Shown: in pieces, positions 43,834 through 52,100 of the stretch | Layout of the letters: each line of letters starts with the position of its first letter | How positions within the stretch are numbered: position 1 is the first letter of the stretch | Assembly: GCA_017454765.1 (NCBI GenBank) | Contig: JAFTCJ010000007.1 | Coordinates: forward strand, 82,391-146,390 | DNA length: 64,000 nt | Direction of reading: 5' to 3' | Origin: Erysipelotrichaceae bacterium | Lineage (GTDB): Bacteria; Bacillota_I; Bacilli_A; Erysipelotrichales; Erysipelotrichaceae | Made by a program: the position numbers and the translations under genes | Notes under the pieces: generated by a model | What the model saw: only the letters and a program-made list of their open reading frames with translations | The model's database searches: none | Told to the model about the DNA's origin: nothing

Positions 43834-44512
43834 CGATCTCCCTGAATGCCTCTCTGGCGTTTCGGATGAAGGCTTTTACTTTTCCGATGTTTTTGCGGCT
43901 TGTGCCGTCGGGGAAGACATCGGATGTTTTTGTGAAAGAATCCACGCCCCAGGGTTTTACTTTGAGTATGGCTTCCCTGACATTGTCCGGGGAAAGGCCT
44001 CCTGCCAGGATGACCTTGCATAAGGAACGTTCGACGATCTTTCTGTCGATGTCCCAGTCATTGGTGAAACCGGCTGCACCGATACCGTTGATGTTCCGGT
44101 CGATTGAATCCAGGATGATGCTGTCACAGAAAGAAGAATAGTAGACGGCTTCTTCGATGGAGGATTCATCCTCCACGCCGATGGCCTGCAGCACTTCGAT
44201 GCCCGGACACAGTTCCTTGATCCTGTTCACGAATTCCGGTGTTGCCCGATAGTCGTAGCCGCACAGGTGAATGACATCCGGCTTCAGGTATGTGACCGGT
44301 TTATAGAGCGGTTCATCGGAAGAAGTGACGCAGATCAAAACGGTCTTGGCCCTGCCTGAGAGCGCATCAAAGATCTCTTTGGCCTGTTCAAGCGATACCT
44401 GGGAAGGCAGGTTTGCTCCGGTGTCGATCGCCAGTCCGATGTAGTCGGCTCCGGCATCGGCACAGGCCAGTGCTTCCTCAACTGTCTGTATGGAATATAT
44501 CTGTGTGATCAT
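43826..44512 (-). CDS. TrpF-like (beta/alpha)8 barrel lacking the catalytic Cys
   Basis: A 228-residue relative of phosphoribosylanthranilate isomerase. The phosphate site LAGGLSPDNV and PWGVDSFTKTS are clear, and IILDS keeps the catalytic Asp. The usual N-terminal KxCGIT, which carries the general-base Cys, reads QIYSIQ here. No tryptophan genes are near. It probably isomerises a different sugar phosphate made by the overlapping PfkB kinase. It has no ribosome site; TGC-TATGAT ends six bases before the ATG, so the mRNA should be leaderless. Confidence 0.82.
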   Translation of the reverse strand: MITQIYSIQTVEEALACADAGADYIGLAIDTGANLPSQVSLEQAKEIFDALSGRAKTVLICVTSSDEPLYKPVTYLKPDVIHLCGYDYRATPEFVNRIKELCPGIEVLQAIGVEDESSIEEAVYYSSFCDSIILDSIDRNINGIGAAGFTNDWDIDRKIVERSLCKVILAGGLSPDNVREAILKVKPWGVDSFTKTSDVFPDGTSRKNIGKVKAFIRNAREAFREIDG

Positions 44513-44518
44513 ACTTAT

Positions 44519-44527
44519 ATCATAGCA
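44519..44527 (-). promoter_or_regulatory. Extended -10 promoter giving a leaderless TrpF-like mRNA
   Basis: On the minus strand TGC-TATGAT is followed by six bases and the ATG at 44512. It lies back to back with the promoter of the gene at 44546; only 33 bases separate the two start codons. Confidence 0.65.
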
Positions 44528-44530
44528 GTT

Positions 44531-44539
44531 TGGTATAAT
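44531..44539 (+). promoter_or_regulatory. Extended -10 promoter giving a leaderless RluA-type mRNA
   Basis: TGG-TATAAT is followed by six bases and the ATG at 44546, with no Shine-Dalgarno sequence. Confidence 0.7.
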
Positions 44540-44545
44540 GATTGT

Positions 44546-45442
44546 ATGCAGTATTATGTTGAGGACCGCTTCTTACACATCGATATCGGATCGCTTTTCG
44601 TTTCCACGATTCAGGAGTTTTTCGATAACTATATTCCATCCAAAAAGGTCCAGCACCTGCTGATACAGAACAAGCAGATCCTGCTGGACGGCAATCCCGT
44701 CAAAAGGGAGGATGATATCGCCGGACTTCATCTGGATCTCTGCATCTATCCGGAGACCTATGAATATCAGAAGATCAGCAACGAGGCGGATGTCGTCTAT
44801 GAGGACGAGCTTTTTGCGATCGTCAACAAGCCCAAGGATGTGCTGGTGCACTCCGACGGAAATGAGGAAGTGACCCTGTGTCAGATGCTGGAATCCCGCT
44901 ATTGTGACAACGAATATATCGCAGCATATCCGATCCACAGACTGGACAGACAGACCAGCGGTCTGGTCGTCTTCTCCAAGTCCGTCGTCTTTCAGCCGCT
45001 GCTGGATCAGCTGCTGGCAAACAAACAGATCAGAAGGAATTATCTGGCCTTCGTCAAAGGAAGGATGGAACCGGGAAAGAGCCTGACCATCGACAAGCCC
45101 ATCGGCAAAGACCGTCACAATCCCAACAAGCGGATCATCCATGAAGGCGGTCAGAATGCCCTGACCAAGGTGAGGTGTATCGCCTGCAACAAAGCGAAGG
45201 ATTATTCGATCCTGGAATGCAGTCTGGATACGGGCAGGACTCATCAGATCAGAGTCCATCTCTCTTCGATCGGCTATCCGATCCTCAATGACGATCTTTA
45301 TGGCAGTGCTTCGGACCTCTGTATCCGCATGGGTCTGTTTGCGGAAAGTGTTGAATTCTACCATCCGCTCAAGGAAGATCTCTTAAGAGTGGAATGCGAT
45401 CTTCCCAACGATCTGGAAAAACTATATATGCAGGCGATCTGA
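44546..45442 (+). CDS. RluA-family RNA pseudouridine synthase
   Basis: A 298-residue enzyme that turns uridine into pseudouridine in 23S rRNA or tRNA. A short S4-like RNA-binding segment (KKVQHLLIQNKQILLDG) precedes the catalytic domain, with the active-site Asp in IHRLDRQTSGLVVF, followed by GRTHQIRVHL and HPLKE. Which uridine is changed cannot be told (RluD, RluC or RluA-like). Its mRNA is predicted to be leaderless. It is the first gene of a seven-gene, tightly overlapping operon that runs to prs. Confidence 0.92.
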   Translation: MQYYVEDRFLHIDIGSLFVSTIQEFFDNYIPSKKVQHLLIQNKQILLDGNPVKREDDIAGLHLDLCIYPETYEYQKISNEADVVYEDELFAIVNKPKDVLVHSDGNEEVTLCQMLESRYCDNEYIAAYPIHRLDRQTSGLVVFSKSVVFQPLLDQLLANKQIRRNYLAFVKGRMEPGKSLTIDKPIGKDRHNPNKRIIHEGGQNALTKVRCIACNKAKDYSILECSLDTGRTHQIRVHLSSIGYPILNDDLYGSASDLCIRMGLFAESVEFYHPLKEDLLRVECDLPNDLEKLYMQAI

Positions 45443-45915
45443 TGAAAACAAACGCGATGAGAATTCTCGACAGTGCCAAACTGAAATATGAGGTCCTGGA
45501 ATACGATCTGGAAAAGGACCTGTTTTCCGGTGAAGCTGTTTCCGATCTGCTGGGAATGGATTACAGCGAGTGCTACAAGACACTTGCCTTGAAACACGAA
45601 CACGACGTCTTCATCTGTGTGATTTCGGTGAAGGATGAACTGGACCTCAAGAAATGTGCGAAGGCTCTGGGCGTCAAGAACGTGGAGATGGTCCATGTGA
45701 AGGATCTTCTGAAACTGGTGGGCTATGAAAGAGGAAGTGTGACACCGGTCGGTGTGAAGAAAAACAAGGGCATCGTTTTTGATGATGAAGTGCTGAATCA
45801 CGAAACGATCGAGATCTCAGGCGGTGCCTACGGTACAGGCCTGAAAGTAAACAGGGAAGAGCTGATCGGCTTCCTGAAAGCACAGGTAAAGGATATTGTC
45901 AAAGATGAATTATGA
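45442..45915 (+). CDS. ybaK: Cys-tRNA(Pro)/Cys-tRNA(Cys) deacylase
   Basis: A 157-residue editing protein of the YbaK/EbsC family that removes Cys wrongly attached to tRNA-Pro. KTLALKHEHDVFICVI forms the substrate cleft with the conserved Lys, and GYERGSVTPVG is the family signature. ATG 45442 shares its A with the TGA of the upstream gene. The next gene, ispD, begins inside its end. A frame extension to 45394 is not supported. Confidence 0.93.
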   Translation: MKTNAMRILDSAKLKYEVLEYDLEKDLFSGEAVSDLLGMDYSECYKTLALKHEHDVFICVISVKDELDLKKCAKALGVKNVEMVHVKDLLKLVGYERGSVTPVGVKKNKGIVFDDEVLNHETIEISGGAYGTGLKVNREELIGFLKAQVKDIVKDEL

Positions 45916-46534
45916 TGTCGTGATCGTTGCCTCAGGCAAGGGGCAGCGGGCAGCTTTAGGCTACAACAAGGTGTTCTACCGCATGAAGGATGATAAGACT
46001 GTTCTTGAACATGCGGCGTCTTTGTTTGTGAAGGATGAAGACTGTAAGAAGATCGTCATCGTGACCAATCCGGAACTGTTTGATGAAGTTTTTGAGAATG
46101 AAAAGATCACACTGACGAAAGGCGGGAAGGAACGCAAGGATTCCGTCTATGAAGGACTGCTTCGCTGTGAAAGCGAATATGTGCTGATCCACGATGCGGC
46201 CAGGCCTTTCCTGGATGAAAGAGCCCTGCAAAAACTCAAGGAAAAAGTCGTCACAGCCAGGGCGGCCGTGCTGGGAAAGATCGCCGTTGATACCGTCAAG
46301 ATCATCGAAGGCGACAGGATCGTGAAGACGATCGACAGAAACAAGGTCTTTCTGGCAGAAACACCGCAGGCTTTTGACAGAAAACTTCTGCTGGAGTGTT
46401 ACAGCAGATGCGAAGATATAGAATTTACCGATGATGTTTCACTGGCAGAATCACTGGGTTATGAGGTCAGCATCGTCATCGACGAATATGACAACCGCAA
46501 ACTGACCAGACAGGAAGATTTTGAGGGCATATGA
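45905..46534 (+). CDS. ispD: 2-C-methyl-D-erythritol 4-phosphate cytidylyltransferase
   Basis: A 209-residue enzyme of the MEP isoprenoid pathway that joins CTP and methylerythritol phosphate. The CTP loop ASGKGQRA and NKVF correspond to the usual AAGxGxRM and PKQ; LIHDAARPFL and ETPQAFD are well kept. The start is ATG 45905, inside ybaK; a TTG at 45896 is possible. It overlaps rnmV by four bases. With ispE three genes later it shows that this organism uses the MEP pathway. Confidence 0.92.
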   Translation: MNYDVVIVASGKGQRAALGYNKVFYRMKDDKTVLEHAASLFVKDEDCKKIVIVTNPELFDEVFENEKITLTKGGKERKDSVYEGLLRCESEYVLIHDAARPFLDERALQKLKEKVVTARAAVLGKIAVDTVKIIEGDRIVKTIDRNKVFLAETPQAFDRKLLLECYSRCEDIEFTDDVSLAESLGYEVSIVIDEYDNRKLTRQEDFEGI

Positions 46535-47049
46535 TCAGGGAAATCGTCGTCGTGGAAGGAAAGAATGATACAAAAAGACTCAGGTCTTTTTTTGATCTTG
46601 ATACGATAGAGACCCACGGCATGAGCCTGAATGAAGAGACGATAGAGCTCATACGGCAGCTGAATGAGAAAAGAGGCGTCATCCTCTTTCTGGATCCGGA
46701 TTCTCCCGGAGAAAAGATCAGAGACCGTCTGAACAAGCAGATACCGGGTCTGAAGAATGCCTTTGTGATGAAGGAAGATGCCAGGACAAAAAAGAAAGTC
46801 GGCATCGAACACGCCTCAAAGGAAGTGCTTGCGGATGCTCTGAAGAATCTGATCACTTACGGTGATTGTGAAGAGAGCCTTTCCAGGGAAGACTTCATTA
46901 AACTGGGTCTTTCGGGAAGGGAGGATTCCGCGGCAAAAAGAAACAGGATCTCTTCTTTTTTCCATCTCGGAAAATGCAACGCCAAGACTCTGTATAAAAG
47001 GATCAATCTGGCAGGTATCACCTGTGATCAGATAAAGGGGGTCTTATGA
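46531..47049 (+). CDS. rnmV: Ribonuclease M5
   Basis: A 172-residue Toprim-domain ribonuclease that finishes 5S rRNA in Firmicutes. Toprim motifs are VVEGKNDT with the catalytic Glu and LDPDSPGEKIR with the DxD metal site. The C-terminal half recognises 5S rRNA and its bound protein. It sits directly before ksgA with a four-base overlap, the normal Firmicutes arrangement. Confidence 0.95.
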   Translation: MIREIVVVEGKNDTKRLRSFFDLDTIETHGMSLNEETIELIRQLNEKRGVILFLDPDSPGEKIRDRLNKQIPGLKNAFVMKEDARTKKKVGIEHASKEVLADALKNLITYGDCEESLSREDFIKLGLSGREDSAAKRNRISSFFHLGKCNAKTLYKRINLAGITCDQIKGVL

Positions 47050-47861
47050 TCGCGAGTCTGAGTCATGTCAAAGCGGTGATGGGCGATCTGAAGGCCAAGA
47101 AGAAGTTCGGACAGAATTTCCTGATCGATGCCAACATCGTTGAACGGATCGCGCAGGGTGCCTGTAATAAGGATCTCAAGACGATCGAGATAGGTCCGGG
47201 ACTGGGCGCACTCACGGAAATGCTTCTGAAGTATTCGAAAGATGTCGATGCCTATGAGATCGATCCGGATATGTACGAACTGCTGAACGCTTCTTTGAAA
47301 GATGAAAGGCTGCAGGTCTATCTGGAAGATTTTCTGGACGCTGATCTGAGTGTCTATCGGGAAAGAGTCAACATCTGCGCCAATCTGCCTTATTATGTGA
47401 CGACACCAATCTTATTCAGGATCTTTGAGTCCGATCTGGATATCGGAAAGATCACAGTCATGGTGCAGAAAGAAGTTGCCGAAAGACTCAATGCCGGACC
47501 CTCGGATGAAGAATACTCGGCACTCAGTGTCGAGGTGGGCTATCTCTTTGATGTGAGAAACGAGATGAATGTTTCCCGCAAGGTCTTTTATCCGATGCCC
47601 AACGTCGATTCGGCTGTGATCAGTTTTACACCCGCCAGGGAAAGAGACAGGGGATTTGAAAAGAAGTTTTTTGAACTGGTGAAGAACTGTTTCCGCATGC
47701 GCCGCAAGACGCTGCACAACAACCTGAAGGATCTTTATGATGAAACAACGATCGCCGCTGTCTATGAAAAGACCGGCTTTGATGAAAAGATCAGAGCCCA
47801 GCAGCTGTCGGTCGATGATTTTCTGAAGCTTTATGATGCGATATACAAAGGAGAGGAATGA
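47046..47861 (+). CDS. ksgA: 16S rRNA dimethyladenosine transferase
   Basis: A 271-residue SAM-dependent enzyme that dimethylates two adenosines at the 3' end of 16S rRNA. KKFGQNFLID, the SAM loop EIGPGLGALTE and catalytic NLPYYVTTPI are present, and the helical C-terminal domain is complete. It overlaps rnmV and ispE by four bases each, so the operon is coupled. Confidence 0.96.
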   Translation: MIASLSHVKAVMGDLKAKKKFGQNFLIDANIVERIAQGACNKDLKTIEIGPGLGALTEMLLKYSKDVDAYEIDPDMYELLNASLKDERLQVYLEDFLDADLSVYRERVNICANLPYYVTTPILFRIFESDLDIGKITVMVQKEVAERLNAGPSDEEYSALSVEVGYLFDVRNEMNVSRKVFYPMPNVDSAVISFTPARERDRGFEKKFFELVKNCFRMRRKTLHNNLKDLYDETTIAAVYEKTGFDEKIRAQQLSVDDFLKLYDAIYKGEE

Positions 47862-48703
47862 AAGACCGCGCCTACGCCAAGATCAATCTTTCCCTGGATG
47901 TGTTCAATATCAGGGAAGACGGCTATCATGATATTTCTTCGATCATGATCCCGATCGATTTCTATGATGAACTGGAGATCGCGATCGCCGATGAGGATTC
48001 TTTTGTGTGCAGCCGTCCGTTCATCCGCTACAATGAAAACAATTCGATCCGCAAGATGATCACGGTACTGAAAGAGAAATATGGTATCAAAGATCATCAT
48101 TCCATCCGCCTTCAGAAAGTCATTCCCACACAGGCAGGACTGGGAGGCGGAACAGCCGATGCGGCTTCTGCACTGCGCATCTTCCGGAAACTGTATCATC
48201 TGGATATGAGCAGGGAAGAGATCATCGACGTCTGTCTGAAAGTCGGTGCGGATGTGCCGTTCAATTATTTCAATGTGCCCGCCGTCGTATCGGGTATCGG
48301 CGATGTGATCGAACCGTTCTCCATGAAGAAACAGTATTATGTGCTGCTGGTAAAACCGAAAAGCGGCATTTCCACCAGGGAAGCCTACCAGATGCTGGAT
48401 ATGAAGATCTGCGATCACCCCGACATCGGGAAACTGAAGAAAGTCCTGATCGAAGGGGGAGATATCAGCGGTCTGCCGGGCAATTCCCTGGAACAGCCTG
48501 CCTTGCTTCTCAACGATGATATCCGCAGGGTAAAGGAAGAGCTGAAGAGTTTTCATACAGGCGAAGTGCTGATGTCCGGCAGCGGTTCCACGGTCTTTGC
48601 GATCAGTGAGGATCACGCCGCGATCAAGGACCTGTTCTGGACGTTCAGAAGCCGTGATTATTACGTGCGATTCACAAAAACTTTAGGTCATAACATTGTA
48701 TAA
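47858..48703 (+). CDS. ispE: 4-diphosphocytidyl-2-C-methyl-D-erythritol kinase
   Basis: A 281-residue GHMP kinase of the MEP pathway. AYAKINLSLDV at the start and the ATP loop QAGLGGGTADAASAL are typical, and the SGSGSTVFA motif lies near the C terminus. It acts two steps after ksgA's neighbour IspD's product. AGGAG precedes the ATG, which overlaps ksgA. Confidence 0.95.
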   Translation: MKDRAYAKINLSLDVFNIREDGYHDISSIMIPIDFYDELEIAIADEDSFVCSRPFIRYNENNSIRKMITVLKEKYGIKDHHSIRLQKVIPTQAGLGGGTADAASALRIFRKLYHLDMSREEIIDVCLKVGADVPFNYFNVPAVVSGIGDVIEPFSMKKQYYVLLVKPKSGISTREAYQMLDMKICDHPDIGKLKKVLIEGGDISGLPGNSLEQPALLLNDDIRRVKEELKSFHTGEVLMSGSGSTVFAISEDHAAIKDLFWTFRSRDYYVRFTKTLGHNIV

Positions 48704-48729
48704 TAGGGATGAAAAACGGAGGCCGGCAA

Positions 48730-50142
48730 ATGAATAACGCAATCATTTTTATCCGTAACGAAGAAGAAGAACAATTATCAAAAGCACCTTATCTGGGAGG
48801 AAATCTTCTCCTGCATCTGGTCAAGGAGATCAGGAAGCTGAAGGATCTCCACGATATCTACATCGTCGGAACCGATTCGGAAGTTCCGGGATGTATCACG
48901 AAAAAAGACATCACCGAAGTCATCGGCGAGATCGGCAAGGAAGGCAAGACCCTTCTTGTTTCACCTCTGTTCCCGGAACTCAACGGCGATGATTTCGAGA
49001 AACTGCTCAGCAGAGCGACAAAGGGATCCGTTCTGGTATGCGACAACGAAGTCCTGGAGGCAGTCGCTATCTGCAATGAATATCTGGAAGACTTTGCCGA
49101 ATTGGATTATGAACCGGTCGAGATCAAGCATAAGAAAGTCAGGAAACTGACAGCGGAAGATGCGACCGATCTCAAGGAAGAAAGTCTGGATGACGTCATC
49201 GTCTTCGGTCTGACATCCTCCAAACCGATCGTTGAGGAAGTCTGCAACTATCTGAATATCAAACCGGGCAAAATCGAGGTCAAGCATTTTGCGGACGGCG
49301 AGACACTGGTCGAACTGGGTGAGAGCGTCCGCGGCAAGCGCTGCTACATCATTCAGAGCACCTGCAAGCCGGTCAACGATACGCTGATGGAAGTGCTGAT
49401 CTGTCTGGATGCGATGAGAAGATCTTCCGCAGCCGAGGTCACCTGCATCATTCCTTATTTCGGCTATGCCAGACAGGACCGCAAGGCCTCTCCGCGTCAG
49501 CCGATCACAGCCAAGCTGGTCGCTTCGATGCTGGAAGAAGCGGGTGCCAACCGTGTCGTCACCTTCGATCTGCACGCAGCGCAGATCCAGGGATTCTTCC
49601 ACTGTCCGGTCGATGATCTGACGACTGTTCCGATGATGGGACATTACTTCCGCAGGAAGAACTTCAATCCGGATGATGTCGTCGTCGTATCGCCCGATCA
49701 CGGCGGAGTCAAGAGAGCGAGAAATCTGGCAGAGATACTGGGAACGCAATTGGCCATCATCGACAAGAGACGTCCCCGTCCCAATGTCGTGGAAGCCTGC
49801 ACAGTCATCGGTGATGTCAGAGACAAAGATGTCATCATCGTCGATGATATCTGTGATACCGGCGGTTCCCTGATCGCGGCTTCCAACATCCTGAAGGAAA
49901 ACGGAGCCAAGGATATCTATGTCTGTATCACGCACGGTCTGTTCTCCAACAACGCAGCGTTGCGTATCCAGGATTCCCCGATCAAGGAGATCGTATGTAC
50001 CAACACGATCATCCCGCCGGCAGAGGAGCTCTCTCAAACCGACAAGATCACGACCTTATCCGTCGGCTGGATGTTGTCGAAGCTGATCCTGGCAGTTTCC
50101 TGCCACACGCCGGTTTCGGAAGTTTATGCATTATATGAGTAA
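48730..50142 (+). CDS. prs: PRPP synthase with N-terminal degenerate GlmU-like domain
   Basis: A 470-residue protein. Residues about 155-470 are a complete ribose-phosphate pyrophosphokinase, with FADGETLVELGESVRG, YFGYARQDRKASPRQPI, TFDLHAAQ, the flexible loop DKRRPRPN at 345 and the PRPP loop IIVDDICDTGGS at about 370. Standard Prs has about 315 residues. The first 150 look like a worn GT-A/GlmU uridylyltransferase domain without the nucleotide loop: NNAIIFI, YLGGNLLLHLVKEI, IYIVGTD, LLVSPLFPEL and LTAEDATDLKEE. In many Firmicutes glmU lies directly before prs, so a fusion followed by decay is plausible. ATG 48730 has GGAGG upstream. Confidence 0.93.
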   Translation: MNNAIIFIRNEEEEQLSKAPYLGGNLLLHLVKEIRKLKDLHDIYIVGTDSEVPGCITKKDITEVIGEIGKEGKTLLVSPLFPELNGDDFEKLLSRATKGSVLVCDNEVLEAVAICNEYLEDFAELDYEPVEIKHKKVRKLTAEDATDLKEESLDDVIVFGLTSSKPIVEEVCNYLNIKPGKIEVKHFADGETLVELGESVRGKRCYIIQSTCKPVNDTLMEVLICLDAMRRSSAAEVTCIIPYFGYARQDRKASPRQPITAKLVASMLEEAGANRVVTFDLHAAQIQGFFHCPVDDLTTVPMMGHYFRRKNFNPDDVVVVSPDHGGVKRARNLAEILGTQLAIIDKRRPRPNVVEACTVIGDVRDKDVIIVDDICDTGGSLIAASNILKENGAKDIYVCITHGLFSNNAALRIQDSPIKEIVCTNTIIPPAEELSQTDKITTLSVGWMLSKLILAVSCHTPVSEVYALYE

Positions 50143-50168
50143 GAAGAACTGAAAAGTTCTTCTTTTTT
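50141..50168 (+). terminator. Terminator of the housekeeping operon
   Basis: AAGAAGAACT and AGTTCTTCTT form a perfect ten-pair stem with a GAAA loop, followed by TTTT. The 5' arm overlaps the prs stop codon. Confidence 0.85.
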
Positions 50169-50227
50169 AAAATGTTTTAGGATTTTTCATTTTTCCTGCG
50201 TATAAAGATATGGAGGTATTCATATCT

Positions 50228-51055
50228 ATGAAAAATGAAAGAATCGGATCAGCCGTCGATGACAGGAAGATCTATCCTTTTACCAATGACTATATGTTCT
50301 GTTATGTACTGTCATCCAATCCCGATCTGGCAAAGGAACTGCTGGAACTGATCCTGGACATTCAGATCGACCATGTGGAGGTGATCGAAGCCCAGAAGGT
50401 ATTGAACTATAATAACGACTCTCACTCGATCAGGCTGGATGTTTACTTGAAAAACGACACGGATATTTTTGATGTGGAAATGCAGGCATTCCATTCGCGG
50501 GATCTGGAAAGAAGAATGAGGTATTATCAGTCTGCCAATGCATGTGAGGATCTTAACAGAGGAGATGATTACAATAAGCTGAAAAACTGTTATGTCATAT
50601 TCATCTGTGATTTTGATCCTTTTCATAAGGGAGACGCCATATACCGTTTCTCGATGAAAAATGAAAAGTATGATGATCTCAATTATGATGACGGAGCATA
50701 TAACATCGTAGTCAATATCAGATCAAAAGATCCGAATATCTCAGATGAATTACGCAATCTTCTGCATTATCTCAATGAGGGCAAAGCGGTTGACAATTTT
50801 ACGCTGAAACTACAGAATGAAGTTGAGCAGATCAACAGGAATCCAAACTGGAGGAAAAAGGCCATGACAATTGAAGAAAAGATCAACCTGGTATCAAGAA
50901 TCAGCAGGGAAGAAGGAAAAGAAGAAGGCAGAATTGAAGGGATCAGTCAATCGAGGGAATTGTTTATACAATATCTGATTGATCACGGAAAAACCGAAGA
51001 TGAAGCCTGCCTGGAAGCAGACAGACTGTTTTCAGAAGGAAAAGATCTTTCGTAA
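50228..51055 (+). CDS. Rpn-family PD-(D/E)XK nuclease (transposase-like)
   Basis: A 275-residue protein of the Rpn/YhgA-type family, known for RecA-independent recombination and DNA cleavage. IYPFTNDYMFCYVLSSNPDLAKELLELIL opens the family domain; SIRLDVYLKNDTDIFDVEMQ carries the D...ExQ nuclease centre. The C-terminal tail with REEGKEEGRIEGISQ is typical and often variable in length. Codons are richer in A and T than in its neighbours. The start is ATG 50228 with GGAGG; ATG 50210 overlaps that site. Confidence 0.88.
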   Translation: MKNERIGSAVDDRKIYPFTNDYMFCYVLSSNPDLAKELLELILDIQIDHVEVIEAQKVLNYNNDSHSIRLDVYLKNDTDIFDVEMQAFHSRDLERRMRYYQSANACEDLNRGDDYNKLKNCYVIFICDFDPFHKGDAIYRFSMKNEKYDDLNYDDGAYNIVVNIRSKDPNISDELRNLLHYLNEGKAVDNFTLKLQNEVEQINRNPNWRKKAMTIEEKINLVSRISREEGKEEGRIEGISQSRELFIQYLIDHGKTEDEACLEADRLFSEGKDLS

Positions 51056-51136
51056 TAAAATTATCCATATATTCAAAGAAGCATTATTCTGCCGATCAGG
51101 TCTCATATGTATATCCGCAAAAGCATCTGATGGATC

Positions 51137-51160
51137 AAGACTGTATGACAGTCTTTTTCT
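51137..51160 (+). terminator. Intrinsic terminator downstream of the rpn-like gene
   Basis: AAGACTGT pairs with ACAGTCTT around ATG, followed by TTTCTTTTT. Confidence 0.7.
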
Positions 51161-51178
51161 TTTTCCGGTAAAAGAAAA

Positions 51179-51196
51179 AAAGAGTTTTCACTCTTT
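51179..51196 (-). terminator. Terminator of the CHAP-like gene
   Basis: AAAGAGT and ACTCTTT form a stem with a four-base loop. On the minus strand a long T run follows. It overlaps the stop of the gene ending at 51188. Confidence 0.7.
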
Positions 51197-52042
51197 GTTC
51201 TCTGACACCATCGCGATCAGCTCCGGCGTCGGATTGACATATGTCTTGCGTCCCGGATAAATACGGTAGAACGTATCCAGGGACATCGTGTGTCTGATGC
51301 GGATATCGCCGCAGCCGTTGACATTGCCTTCCGAGACAGTGATCGTGTTCTCGAAGTAATCCACCTCATCGATACAGATGACGTGTCCTTCCGGCAGATA
51401 GGAATTCCTAATGGATACGATTCCCATGGTCATCGGTCTGTCACCGTATTCGAAGTAGTGCTTCAGATTGCCTTCTTCATCGCGGTAGACAGCTGTTTCA
51501 TAAACCGTATAAACAAACTGGGAACCGTCTCCGGTCGGAGAATTGCCTGAGGAATTGAAGCCGTACATATCGTAGAACCACATCTGGGCAAAGAAGGTGC
51601 ACCAGCGTCCGGCTGTTGCGCCGTGGATCTTTCCGGAATAGTAGAGATCATACGCATGTCTCCAGGCGGCTCTGGTCACAGAGCTTCCGGGCGAGAACCA
51701 GCCTTCACATTGATAGAAGTCGACATCTTCCGGATATTCCGGCTGCGGGAAGATGTTGAAATAGTCTTCGATCGACTTTTCTTCCTCGTCTTTTTCAAAC
51801 AGCGCCAGGGAAGTATCGCGATAACGGTTCAGCAGTTCTTCAGCTCTGTCCATTGCGTATTCTGTTCTATTGTACTGGGCTGTCGTATAGGCTTCGATGA
51901 TTTTGGGTAAAGAAAAGGTAGCGATCAGGATGATCACCAGGAGGATTATATTCACTGAGAATATATAGGCAAGCGCTTTGCGCTCGGATTTTTTCTTAAG
52001 AAGAACAGTCTTCTTTTCGTCGGTGTTTTCCATATTCATCAT
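51188..52042 (-). CDS. Membrane-anchored CHAP-like cysteine peptidase
   Basis: A 284-residue protein with a lysine-rich cytosolic start, one helix near residues 26-48 (YIFSVNIILLVIILIATF) and an outer domain. The latter resembles CHAP amidases: ATAGRWCTFFAQMWF for the Cys and GHVICIDEVDYFENTITVSEGNVNG for the His strand. Such domains cut peptide stems or cross-bridges of the cell wall, or have non-wall roles. ATG 52042 is preferred; GTG 52048 and ATG 52033 are also in frame. Its promoter is canonical and leaves an almost leaderless transcript. Confidence 0.78.
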   Translation of the reverse strand: MMNMENTDEKKTVLLKKKSERKALAYIFSVNIILLVIILIATFSLPKIIEAYTTAQYNRTEYAMDRAEELLNRYRDTSLALFEKDEEEKSIEDYFNIFPQPEYPEDVDFYQCEGWFSPGSSVTRAAWRHAYDLYYSGKIHGATAGRWCTFFAQMWFYDMYGFNSSGNSPTGDGSQFVYTVYETAVYRDEEGNLKHYFEYGDRPMTMGIVSIRNSYLPEGHVICIDEVDYFENTITVSEGNVNGCGDIRIRHTMSLDTFYRIYPGRKTYVNPTPELIAMVSENKE

Positions 52043-52057
52043 AAGCACAACTATTAC

Positions 52058-52086
52058 ATTATAGATTCAAAAAAGTGATTTTTCAA
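52058..52086 (-). promoter_or_regulatory. Sigma-A promoter of the CHAP-like gene
   Basis: TTGAAA and TATAAT on the minus strand are exactly 17 bases apart. It overlaps the rhomboid promoter on the other strand. Confidence 0.75.
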
Positions 52087-52094
52087 ATTATAAT
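52066..52094 (+). promoter_or_regulatory. Promoter giving a leaderless rhomboid mRNA
   Basis: TTCAAA and TATAAT are 17 bases apart; six bases after the -10 lies the ATG at 52101. It overlaps the divergent promoter of the CHAP-like gene. Confidence 0.7.
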
Positions 52095-52100
52095 GAATGT

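Noticed and set aside
43826..44512. Tryptophan biosynthesis gene trpF
   Set aside because: The catalytic Cys is missing and no other trp gene is near, so a trpF label would mislead.
48961..50037. 358-codon open frame opposite prs
   Set aside because: Antisense shadow of a strongly conserved PRPP synthase; no ribosome site or domain.
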